A DNA stretch of 41,824 bases from Cyanobium sp. T1B-Tous (GTDB taxonomy: Bacteria; Cyanobacteriota; Cyanobacteriia; PCC-6307; Cyanobiaceae): contig NZ_JAGQBE010000016.1 in the NCBI RefSeq assembly GCF_024345475.1, forward strand, positions 1 to 41,824. Reading direction: 5' to 3'. The position numbers were made by a program, and so were the translations under genes. Of this stretch, positions 35,507-41,824 are shown one piece after another. The stretch's first letter is position 1. Every line of letters begins with the position of its first letter. The notes under the pieces are model-generated. The model did no database searches. It was not told the DNA's origin and saw only the letters and a list, made by a program, of their open reading frames with translations.

Positions 35507-36283
35507 TCAGGGCATGGGCGCTTCCAGGCGCTGACCGGGCCGGATCGCCGTGGGCGGTGAGGGGTGGCGCCGGGTTGGTTCCCAGATCCGCACCTGCAGC
35601 GGTCCCTGTGTCTTCGGCTCGAAGCGGGTGAGCCAGCCCGAGCTCCAGGTGATCTCCACCTCGCCGTTGTCCAGCCGCCAGGTGCCCCCAGCCAGCGCAT
35701 CGATGGCGTTGAAGGCCAGGCCGTTCGACATCAGGCTCACGGTGGTCACGGGCTGATCGGCCTGGGCCGGCTGGATCCGGTAGACCCCCACCGCGGCGGC
35801 CACGGCTCCGCTCAGCTGCACGGCCTTGCCGACGTTGCTCGGCGGGTCGAGGCGGCTCGCCCCCGGCGCCCACGACCACTGCTCCGGCCCGGCCGGGCCG
35901 GTGAGGATTGCATCGCTCCAGCCATCGCTGTAGTCGATGCGCACGCCGTTGCCCCAGGGGGCCCAGCGCCCCTGCTCGTAGAGCTGGTTGGCGCCCAGGT
36001 GGCTGCTGCCGCCCACGGGCACCCCATTGGTGCCCGTGGTGCTGATGGCCTGGCCATCGGCGCTGAGGCGCACGTTGAAGAGGTTGTTGGCGTTGTCTAC
36101 CAGGGCCCAGACGCCTGTGTAGCGCTGGCGCTGCTGCTGCTCTTCGGCGGCGAAGGTGCGATGGGCTGGCGGTTCTGCGGCCCGTAAGGCCCCAGGAGCT
36201 GGGGCTGCGAGCAGGAGCAGGAGGGGCAGATGCCGCAACCGGTACGGCATGGCTCGCATGGTCAGTGTTGGCTGGGGGGTCAT
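35507..36283 (-). CDS. Secreted protein of unknown function with internal duplication
   Basis: About 258 residues; its ATG overlaps the stop of the upstream lectin-like gene (ATGA), so translation is probably coupled. A signal peptide (RHLPLLLLLAAPAPGALRA) is followed by two related halves. The first has YTGVWALVDNANNLFNVRLS, then GRWAPWGNGVRIDYSDGW. The second has GVYRI, then GTWRLDNGEVEITWSSGW. The shared pattern G-x-W-x(5)-G-x-V-x-I-x-(Y/W)-S-x-GW suggests two small beta-sheet modules. There are no cysteines and no known family. ATGs at residues 9 and 12 could also serve as start. Confidence 0.75.
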   Translation of the reverse strand: MTPQPTLTMRAMPYRLRHLPLLLLLAAPAPGALRAAEPPAHRTFAAEEQQQRQRYTGVWALVDNANNLFNVRLSADGQAISTTGTNGVPVGGSSHLGANQLYEQGRWAPWGNGVRIDYSDGWSDAILTGPAGPEQWSWAPGASRLDPPSNVGKAVQLSGAVAAAVGVYRIQPAQADQPVTTVSLMSNGLAFNAIDALAGGTWRLDNGEVEITWSSGWLTRFEPKTQGPLQVRIWEPTRRHPSPPTAIRPGQRLEAPMP

Positions 36284-36846
36284 GGCGCCGGCTTTCGATC
36301 GAACTCGACGATGTAAGCCACGGGACGCTGGGCGCGCACCACGCTCAATTGGGTCGGATCGTTGGCGAAGTCGTTCCAGGTGGCTGGGTCGTTGGAGCCG
36401 GCCACGCGGAAGAGGTGGCCGTAATCCTCGATCTGCTCGAGGTTGTTCGGCTTGCCCGCCGCCCAGTTGGCGTAGGCCAAGGGCTCACCACTGATCCACT
36501 GCCAGCCGCCCTTGGGTTCCTGCGCCTGGTGGCGAATCTGCACCAGGCCGATCCAGGGGCCGACGGCGTCGGCCTGGCCCTGGCGGAGGCTGGTGGTCCA
36601 GACGCGGGGTTGCTTGGCGATCAACGACCAGACGAACCGGTTTTCTTCGGCCGAGGTGAGCGTGGCCAGGTAGCCCCCGCGGGCGCTGGCCGCCGCCTTG
36701 GCCTCGAGCCAGGTGATGCCCTCGGGCACCACCACCACCTCATAAAGATGGCCGTTGCCACTCCAGCGCACCGGCTCCGCCTGGGTCGGGGCGGCCAGCA
36801 GGGCCGTTGCCCCCAGGAGCATGAGTTTGACCACTGTCTGACGCAT
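36280..36846 (-). CDS. Secreted C-type-lectin-like domain protein
   Basis: The 188-residue protein has a signal peptide of about 23 residues (LMLLGATALLAAPTQA) followed by one C-type-lectin-like domain. Family features seen: GHLYEVVVVPEGITWLEAKA (first strand and helix), GGYLATLTSAEENRFVWSLI, WIGLVQI, GWQWISGEPLAYANWAAGKP (with the WxW and NWxxGxPN parts) and TWNDF near the end. The cysteines that normally brace the domain are absent; the protein has none. Such domains often bind surfaces or ligands without calcium. It is the first gene of a leftward pair with the duplicated secreted protein, and divergent from an MFS transporter. Confidence 0.86.
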   Translation of the reverse strand: MRQTVVKLMLLGATALLAAPTQAEPVRWSGNGHLYEVVVVPEGITWLEAKAAASARGGYLATLTSAEENRFVWSLIAKQPRVWTTSLRQGQADAVGPWIGLVQIRHQAQEPKGGWQWISGEPLAYANWAAGKPNNLEQIEDYGHLFRVAGSNDPATWNDFANDPTQLSVVRAQRPVAYIVEFDRKPAP

Positions 36847-36921
36847 GATTGCCTCATCCGTTGATCTGCCGACGTCTTAGCAAGCCTGAATCGCCCTGTC
36901 AGCTGGGCGACACTGGGTGCC

Positions 36922-38175
36922 ATGGCTCCCCTGATCCCGCGCAGCACCCTGGCCGGAGCGATCGGCAACACGGTGGAGTGGTTCGACTTCGCCGTCTACG
37001 GCTACTTCGCCAAGGAGATCGGCGAGGCCTTCTTCCCGGCGGACGTGCCGTCGCTGCAGCTGCTGAGCGCCTTCGCGGTGTTTGCGGTGGGCTATCTGAT
37101 GCGGCCGGTGGGCGGGTTGCTGCTGGGGCCGATCGGCGATCTGGTGGGCCGGCGGGCGCTGCTGCTGGTGAGCGTGGCGGTGATGGCGGCCTGCAGCCTG
37201 GGCATTGCCCTGTTACCGCCCACCAGCGCGTGGGGGAGCAGCTCCGCCGTGCTGCTGGTGCTGTTGCGCCTGCTGCAGGGCCTCTCGGTGGGCGGTGAGT
37301 TCACCGGCTCAGTGGTGGCCCTGGTGGAGGCGGCTCCACCGCAGCGGCGCGGCCTTACCGCCAGCTTCGCCAGCGCCGGGGCCGTGCTGGGTTTTGTGGG
37401 GGGATCCTTGGCGGCGGCACTGATCCATCTCTGGTTGACTCCACCAGCTGTGATGCAGTGGGGCTGGCGAATTCCCTTCGTGGTGGGCGCCGCCCTGGGG
37501 ATCTGGGCCCTGAGCCTGCGCACCCACCTTGAGGAGACGCGGCTGGAGGCGCCGTCTGCCGGTCTGGCGGCCCACCTGGCGGAGCTGCGCGCCCAGCTTC
37601 CGGCGATGCTGCGGCTGATGGCGGCGGTGGCCCTATCGGCGGTGAGCTTCTATGCCGCCACAGTGTTTGCCGTGCAGGAGGTGTCGGCGCGGCTGCCGGC
37701 GCTGGCCGCCAGTTTCAATGCGATCACCACGCTCAACCAGGCGATCGGCGTGGGGTTGATCCTGCTGGGCGGTCATCTGGCCGATCGCGGTGCAGCGGTG
37801 GCGCTGGCGCGGCGCCTGAACCTGGTGCTGGCCGTGGGCGTGCTGCCAGGGATGCTGCTGATCGCTGCGGGCACCCCGCTGGCCTTTGCTGTGGGCCAGT
37901 TGATCGTGCTCGTGCCGCTGATGCTCTATCTGGGCGTCTATCCCTCGCTGTTGCCGGGCCTGTTTCCGGCCGCGCAGCGCTGCAGCGCCTTCTCCTTCTC
38001 CTACAGCCTGGTGGTGGCGCTTGTCGGCGGCACGCTGCCACTGGTCGCCACCTGGCTGGAGGCGAGCCTGGGGCTGACGCAAGGGCCGGCGCTGTATTGC
38101 CTGATCTGGGCGGTGCCCTCTCTGCTGGCCTACAGCCAGCTGGAGCGGCATCTGTTGCCGGACTGGCGGGCCTGA
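36922..38175 (+). CDS. MFS transporter, metabolite:H+ symporter (MHS) type
   Basis: The 417-residue protein has twelve hydrophobic segments. The N-terminus reads GAIGNTVEWFDFAVYGYFAK, typical of the MHS group (ProP, KgtP, CitA), followed by FAVGYLMRPVGGLLLGPIGD and the loop GDLVGRRALLL. LRLLQGLSVGGEFTGSVV is another MHS signature. Such proteins take up osmolytes or organic acids with protons. The substrate cannot be told from sequence. It is divergent from the lectin-like gene and convergent with a small secreted protein gene, four bases between stops. Confidence 0.9.
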   Translation: MAPLIPRSTLAGAIGNTVEWFDFAVYGYFAKEIGEAFFPADVPSLQLLSAFAVFAVGYLMRPVGGLLLGPIGDLVGRRALLLVSVAVMAACSLGIALLPPTSAWGSSSAVLLVLLRLLQGLSVGGEFTGSVVALVEAAPPQRRGLTASFASAGAVLGFVGGSLAAALIHLWLTPPAVMQWGWRIPFVVGAALGIWALSLRTHLEETRLEAPSAGLAAHLAELRAQLPAMLRLMAAVALSAVSFYAATVFAVQEVSARLPALAASFNAITTLNQAIGVGLILLGGHLADRGAAVALARRLNLVLAVGVLPGMLLIAAGTPLAFAVGQLIVLVPLMLYLGVYPSLLPGLFPAAQRCSAFSFSYSLVVALVGGTLPLVATWLEASLGLTQGPALYCLIWAVPSLLAYSQLERHLLPDWRA

Positions 38176-38179
38176 GCCC

Positions 38180-38605
38180 TCACGGCGCCACTCGCACCTC
38201 CGACCCGGAGAGGGCCGTGGTCTGGCCTCCCGGCGCCGCCGTGATTGTGTAGACGAAGCGGCTGCCGTCCGGGCTGACGAAGCTGGTCGCCTTCTGGCCG
38301 TCCGGGTAGGTGGCCATGGCGATGCAGTCGGCGCTGACGCTGTAGGTGGCCTTTTCGACACCACCGGAGCCATCGGAGCCGCGATAGCTCAGCACGATGC
38401 CGCCCTGGCCGTCGTACACCTCGCGGCCGCTCTCGGCGTAGGGCTTGCCGTTGAGCACGCCGCTTTCGCTGTAGAGGTAGGTGCCCTTGAGGGTGGCGTT
38501 GCTGCAGGGCAGCGGGGTGGCTGATGCGGCGCTGCCGGCGGCCATGGCCAGCACGATCAGGGGGAGCCGGGCGATCCGGCCGGGAAGGGGCAGTCGGGCG
38601 GGCAT
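38180..38605 (-). CDS. Small secreted protein of unknown function
   Basis: The 141-residue protein has a signal peptide (residues about 12-29, ending SAASA). The mature part has TPLPCSNATLKGTYLYSESG, REVYDGQGGIVLSYRGSDGS and GGVEKATYSVSADCIAMATY. Its two cysteines are spaced to form one disulfide in a mostly beta-strand protein. The pattern (C-x-NATLKGTY...G...G.G....Y....G......G.Y.v..dC) resembles small extracellular bacterial proteins of unknown role. I do not name a family. It lies next to the DUF4239 gene on the same strand, 27 bases between them. Confidence 0.75.
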   Translation of the reverse strand: MPARLPLPGRIARLPLIVLAMAAGSAASATPLPCSNATLKGTYLYSESGVLNGKPYAESGREVYDGQGGIVLSYRGSDGSGGVEKATYSVSADCIAMATYPDGQKATSFVSPDGSRFVYTITAAPGGQTTALSGSEVRVAP

Positions 38606-38632
38606 GGGTCGGTGGAGAATGGGTCGGCAGGA

Positions 38633-39418
38633 TCAGCCCAGGCTGGTGAAATCAGGCCTGAGTGGATTGAACCCTTTGTAGGGGTGAGTGTGCAACTTGA
38701 TCATGGAAAAGACCAGAGCTGTGCACAGGCACCAGATCACGATGGCCGTGATCGCCGTTGGGCGATGGGCACGATGCACGGCCCCAATCGTGATACTGGA
38801 GACCAGAGTCAGCAGATAAATGATGGCCCACTTTCTCGCGTAGCCCAGGTTCGACTGGCTGCCGATCGAGAGGCGTTGCTCCCGAGCTGCTTCCAGCTGC
38901 TTGATTTCGGTGAGGATCTCTGCCGCCATCGCTTGGGTGGTGCACTGAGATCCGGCATCCCGAACGGTGCAGGCGCCAGCGTCGATCGTCCAGGCTTCCT
39001 TGTAGAGGTTGGAGAGGGTTTGATCAACCTCGGGCTGACGCTTCATGTTGTACTCCTTGCCCCATTCACCCTGCTCCACCAGCTGGATGTACAACGACAG
39101 GTCGCCGTTCAGCTCGCGCGCCAGGGCGGGGGACGTGGCCGCGATGATGCCCAACCGGTTGAGGGCCGTCGCTTCGTTCTGCAGGGCCGCGGCGGCTGTT
39201 GTTGTGTTCTGCCACGCGGACGAGGCCATGAAGGCCAGCAGCAAGGCCAGGACGCTGGTGGGGATGACGATGTACGGCGGGACCAGTGGCTTGTTGATCA
39301 GATGATCGAACAGCCTGGTCTTGAAGACGATCAGATAGGCGGCGACTCCCAGGGTCGTGCTCACGATCACGGCCAGGAGGATGGGGGCAAGGCCGAAGGT
39401 CGGGAAGAAATAGAGCAT
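38633..39418 (-). CDS. DUF4239 (bestrophin-like) membrane protein
   Basis: The 261-residue protein has two N-terminal hydrophobic segments (about residues 5-30 and 46-66) and two C-terminal ones (about 197-245). A helical periplasmic or cytoplasmic middle part contains NEATALNRLGIIAATSPALA and AAEILTEIKQLEAAREQRLS. This arrangement with AWQNTTTAAAALQNEATAL is the DUF4239 pattern, a family sometimes described as bestrophin-like. A channel role is unproven. The ATG start is clear. It lies between PCD/DCoH upstream and the small secreted protein downstream. Confidence 0.82.
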   Translation of the reverse strand: MLYFFPTFGLAPILLAVIVSTTLGVAAYLIVFKTRLFDHLINKPLVPPYIVIPTSVLALLLAFMASSAWQNTTTAAAALQNEATALNRLGIIAATSPALARELNGDLSLYIQLVEQGEWGKEYNMKRQPEVDQTLSNLYKEAWTIDAGACTVRDAGSQCTTQAMAAEILTEIKQLEAAREQRLSIGSQSNLGYARKWAIIYLLTLVSSITIGAVHRAHRPTAITAIVIWCLCTALVFSMIKLHTHPYKGFNPLRPDFTSLG

Positions 39419-39442
39419 GGTTGGGGTCTGTTGGACCAGGAT

Positions 39443-39781
39443 TCAGCCCGCAGCGGTGCCGATCCTGTTGAGCTTGGCCGCCAGCACCGCATCGGCTTGG
39501 GTGAGCCCATCCACCTTGTGGGTGTAGATCACCGCCTCGGCGTGGCCCCAGCCCAGGCTGAACTCGGCGTGATGACCCTGGTCTTCGCAGATGGCGCCCG
39601 CGGCAATCACCCATTCCAGCGCATTCTGGAAATCGGGGAAGCTCAGGGCGCGCTGCAGGTGGTGCTGATCCGCCACCGACCAGCCCGGCAGCTTCGGCAG
39701 GAGCTCCTGCAGTTCAGCCTCCGTTGGCGTCGCTGCTCCGCGCCTGAGCTCATGATGCAGGGCCCCGGTCCTGCCGGCCAT
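39443..39781 (-). CDS. Pterin-4a-carbinolamine dehydratase (PCD/DCoH)
   Basis: The 112-residue protein has the short alpha/beta fold of PCD: ELQELLPKLPGWSVADQHHL, LSFPDFQNALEWVIAAGAIC and QGHHAEFSLGWGHAEAVIYT, then HKVDGLTQAD. The two neighbouring histidines and the later TH(K)VDGLT block match the active-site region, although the usual HHPxW has become HHAEF. The enzyme recycles pterin cofactors; in cyanobacteria without an evident aromatic hydroxylase the role is unclear. It is divergent from the antiporter gene, 48 bases apart. Confidence 0.9.
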   Translation of the reverse strand: MAGRTGALHHELRRGAATPTEAELQELLPKLPGWSVADQHHLQRALSFPDFQNALEWVIAAGAICEDQGHHAEFSLGWGHAEAVIYTHKVDGLTQADAVLAAKLNRIGTAAG

Positions 39782-39829
39782 GGCGTGCCACGGCTAGAGA
39801 ATCACCACTGAAGACTGTGGCTTCGGCGG

Positions 39830-41149
39830 GTGATCGGATTGTTGATGGTGACGCTCCAGCCCCATGCCCACCTCGAAGGCACGCTGCTGCCGCGGGGCTT
39901 CTTTCTGGTGCTGGGGCTGATCTACCTGGCGGCGCTGGCGATGGACCGGTTGGCGGCCCATTGGCGCGTGCCCGGTGCGGCGGCGGTGCTGCTGCTGGGC
40001 CTGGCCCTCCCCACCGAACTGCTCACCCGGGCCCACCCCCTCGGCCCGGTGCAGGTGGAAACCCTGCATCGCGTGAGCCTGGCGCTGCTGATCTTCTATG
40101 CCGGTCTCAAGACCGATCTGCGTCGCATCCGCGGCATGACCGCCGTGGGTCTGCGGCTGGGCAGTGCCGGTGCGCTGATCACCCTGGCGATCACCGGGCT
40201 GGCGCTGCTGCTGCTGGCGCCCCTGATGCCAGGGGGGCTGCCGCCGGCCGCCGCGGCCCTGGCGGTGTGCTGCCTGGGCGCCACCGACAGCGGTGCCCTG
40301 GAGGATCTGCTCAAGGCGCTGCGCCATGCGGTGAGCGGACGTCTCAGCCATCTGCTGCAGTTCGAAGTGGCGGTGAGCACCCTGGTCACGCTGCTGCTCT
40401 TCGGGCTGGTGGCGGGGGTGTTGCAGGTGCCCGGCCATGGCGCCCACGACGCCCTGCAGGGGGCGCTGGCCCAGCGCCTGCCGGAGCAGCTGGGGGCGGT
40501 GGGCCTGCACCTGCTCGCCGGGGCGGTGGCGGGGCTGATCATCGGCGCCCTGGCGCCGCGGCTGATCGATGCCCTGGTGCGCTCCGATCCGCAGCTGCTG
40601 CTGGTGGCGGTGGCGCTGGCCTTCGTGGCCTATGGCCTCGGCCAGTGGCTCGGTGGTGGTGGCCTGGTGGCGGTGTTCGTGGCCGGAGTGCTGCTCTCCA
40701 ACGGCCGCTACCGCGTCAACCGCTTCGAGCAGCAGGCCCTGGGGCGGGTGATGCACCCCTTCAACACCGCGGCGGAGGTGACGGTGCTGCTCCTGCTCGG
40801 ACTCCTGGTTCAGCCGGCCGTTCTGCTCACGGTGTTGCCGCTGGGGCTCCTGGTGGCAATCGTGCTGCCCCTGGCGCGCCTGCTGGCCGTGTGGGCGCTG
40901 TTGCCCGCGGCCCGGTTCTCCTGGCCCGAGCGCCTGGTTGTTGCCGGCTGCGGTGTGCGGGCGGCGGTGCCCCTGGCGCTGATGGTGGCGTTGAGCGAGG
41001 AACTGCCGCACCTGCGCGGCATCCCAGTGGAGCTGGCCGAGCCCCTGGCGGCTCAGCTGCTGGCGCTGATGTTCGTGGTGGTGCTCAGCGATCTGCTGCT
41101 GCAGACCGTGGTGATGCGGCGTCAGCTCGAGGCGATCGCGCAGCGATGA
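39830..41149 (+). CDS. Cation/proton antiporter (CPA family, NhaP/KefB-like)
   Basis: About 439 residues from GTG 39830 (ATG 39845 is an alternative). Twelve or so hydrophobic segments span the protein. Residues near 75-95 read VSLALLIFYAGLKTDLRRIR. The ion-site helix contains CCLGATDSGALEDLLK with an Asp in the position used by CPA1 antiporters. Later GLGQWLGGGGLVAVFVAGVL and CGVRAAVPLALMVAL are also typical. It likely exchanges Na+ or K+ for H+. There is no C-terminal regulatory (TrkA/RCK) domain. Confidence 0.86.
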   Translation: MIGLLMVTLQPHAHLEGTLLPRGFFLVLGLIYLAALAMDRLAAHWRVPGAAAVLLLGLALPTELLTRAHPLGPVQVETLHRVSLALLIFYAGLKTDLRRIRGMTAVGLRLGSAGALITLAITGLALLLLAPLMPGGLPPAAAALAVCCLGATDSGALEDLLKALRHAVSGRLSHLLQFEVAVSTLVTLLLFGLVAGVLQVPGHGAHDALQGALAQRLPEQLGAVGLHLLAGAVAGLIIGALAPRLIDALVRSDPQLLLVAVALAFVAYGLGQWLGGGGLVAVFVAGVLLSNGRYRVNRFEQQALGRVMHPFNTAAEVTVLLLLGLLVQPAVLLTVLPLGLLVAIVLPLARLLAVWALLPAARFSWPERLVVAGCGVRAAVPLALMVALSEELPHLRGIPVELAEPLAAQLLALMFVVVLSDLLLQTVVMRRQLEAIAQR

Positions 41150-41167
41150 GTGGGGGCTGCCCTGGGT

Positions 41168-41557
41168 TCACGCCAGCGTCCTCACCCCCTCGAACTGCGC
41201 GAAGGCCGGATCCGTGCTCGCCAGCACCAGATCGTCTGAGCTGGCCTGGGCGGCCAGCAGGCGATCGAAGGGATCCCGGTGGGGTACCTGCCAGAGGCCG
41301 GCCTGGCGGGCCACGGCACCGCTGATCGGCAGTTCAACCGCCGCCAGACGATGCAGGGCCATGGCGTAGTTCTCGACGACGGCCCTGGCGTGTGGCAGCT
41401 TGCCGAGCCTCCACTTGGTGGCGATCTCCCAGGCGGAGGCCGCGCTGACCATCAGGGTGTTGTCGCTGTTCTCCAGGGCGTTGCGCAAGCTGGGCGAGAG
41501 CTTTTGAGGTTCCAGCAGAGCCCAGAGCAGCACATGGGTGTCGAGCAGCAGCTGCAT
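41168..41557 (-). CDS. VapC-type PIN-domain toxin
   Basis: The 129-residue PIN-domain protein has acidic residues in the expected places: Asp6 in LLLDTHVLLWAL, Glu44 in SAWEIATKWRLGKL and Asp95/Asp98 in HRDPFDRLLAAQA. A later LASTDPAF completes the site. PIN toxins are magnesium-dependent ribonucleases held inactive by their antitoxin. The LDTHVLLW...RDPFDRLL type is the common Phd-partnered group. Its ATG overlaps the antitoxin stop by one base (TGATG), so the two are translated together. Confidence 0.93.
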   Translation of the reverse strand: MQLLLDTHVLLWALLEPQKLSPSLRNALENSDNTLMVSAASAWEIATKWRLGKLPHARAVVENYAMALHRLAAVELPISGAVARQAGLWQVPHRDPFDRLLAAQASSDDLVLASTDPAFAQFEGVRTLA

Positions 41558-41769
41558 CAGCCCCAGCGCTCGAGCTCGTCGTCGGGCAGGGGCTCGAAGA
41601 ACGCCTCATCCACACGGCCCTGCAGGAAGCCGAGCTGGCGGCGCGGGCTGGGGTCAAGCGGCACCAACTGGGCGATCGGCTTGCCATGGCGGGACAGCAC
41701 GATGCGCTCGCCGGCTGCAACCCTGGCCAACAGGGCCGAGAGGTGCGTCTTGGCCTCCTGAACATTCAC
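41557..41769 (-). CDS. Phd/YefM-type antitoxin (possibly extending past the stated start)
   Basis: About 70 residues from GTG 41769. The N-terminus NVQEAKTHLSALLARVAAGE then RIVLSRHGKPIAQLVPLD is the Phd/YefM DNA-binding fold. The C-terminus FLQGRVDEAFFEPLPDDELE is the flexible toxin-binding part. Most homologues have several residues before the first NV(Q/R)EAK. The frame stays open to the window edge without an ATG, so the true start may be a rarer codon or lie outside. It pairs with the downstream PIN toxin and probably represses their shared promoter. Confidence 0.88.
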   Translation of the reverse strand: MNVQEAKTHLSALLARVAAGERIVLSRHGKPIAQLVPLDPSPRRQLGFLQGRVDEAFFEPLPDDELERWG

Positions 41770-41824
41770 GCTGCGCGGCTTGGGCCCCGGCGATGCGGGC
41801 GACGGAGCGCCCTGCGGGGAGGAC

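Overview
The window looks like a GC-rich picocyanobacterial chromosome (Synechococcus/Cyanobium type). The basis is a 16S-tRNA-Ile-tRNA-Ala-23S-5S operon with a cyanobacterial box A-like motif in the spacer, plus several proteins of cyanobacterial type: a DUF2973 protein, a DUF1400-like secreted protein, a RarA protein with an extra C-terminal domain, a long-form HflX, an assimilatory PAPS reductase and a type II NADH dehydrogenase. Species cannot be fixed by reading alone.

Layout. 1-5142: rRNA operon (16S truncated at its 5' end by the window edge) closed by a strong intrinsic terminator. 5188-9623: YihY/BrkB membrane protein, small membrane proteins, the exonuclease VII subunits xseB/xseA, and a HAD-IIB sugar phosphatase. 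9614-13071: leftward run of a 43-residue membrane peptide, a DUF2973 protein, an unknown protein and the helicase HrpB. 13232-17331: HtrA-type periplasmic protease, two small cyanobacterial proteins (one NblA-like), an ABC-F ATPase and small unknowns. 17431-18109: small protein divergent from a ribbon-helix-helix protein, with nested inverted repeats between them. 18126-23476: leftward block of anmK, a 1-Cys peroxiredoxin, hflX, a HAD-like protein and NDH-2. 23551-26142: cysH, coaX, bcp/prxQ and a phosphopantetheinyl transferase. 26329-29311: DUF1400-like secreted protein convergent with the RarA fusion. 29351-34967: RND efflux locus with two lipoprotein adaptors and one inner-membrane pump. 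34968-36846: leftward cluster of a secreted C-type-lectin-like protein, a secreted protein with an internal duplication, and a cupin. 36922-41769: MHS-type MFS transporter, secreted unknown, DUF4239 membrane protein, PCD/DCoH, cation/proton antiporter, and a VapBC-type toxin-antitoxin pair at the right edge.

Most genes are housekeeping or common accessory genes and they pack tightly, with ATGA/TGATG junctions and convergent overlaps. I see no prophage, insertion sequence or CRISPR array. No complete new defence or biosynthetic system is evident. The strongest candidates for something undescribed are the lectin/duplicated-domain/cupin cluster, the RHH/operator/divergent-gene pair, the NblA-like small protein, the hrpB reading frame without a good start codon, and a terminator whose stem also encodes the C-terminus of the RarA fusion.
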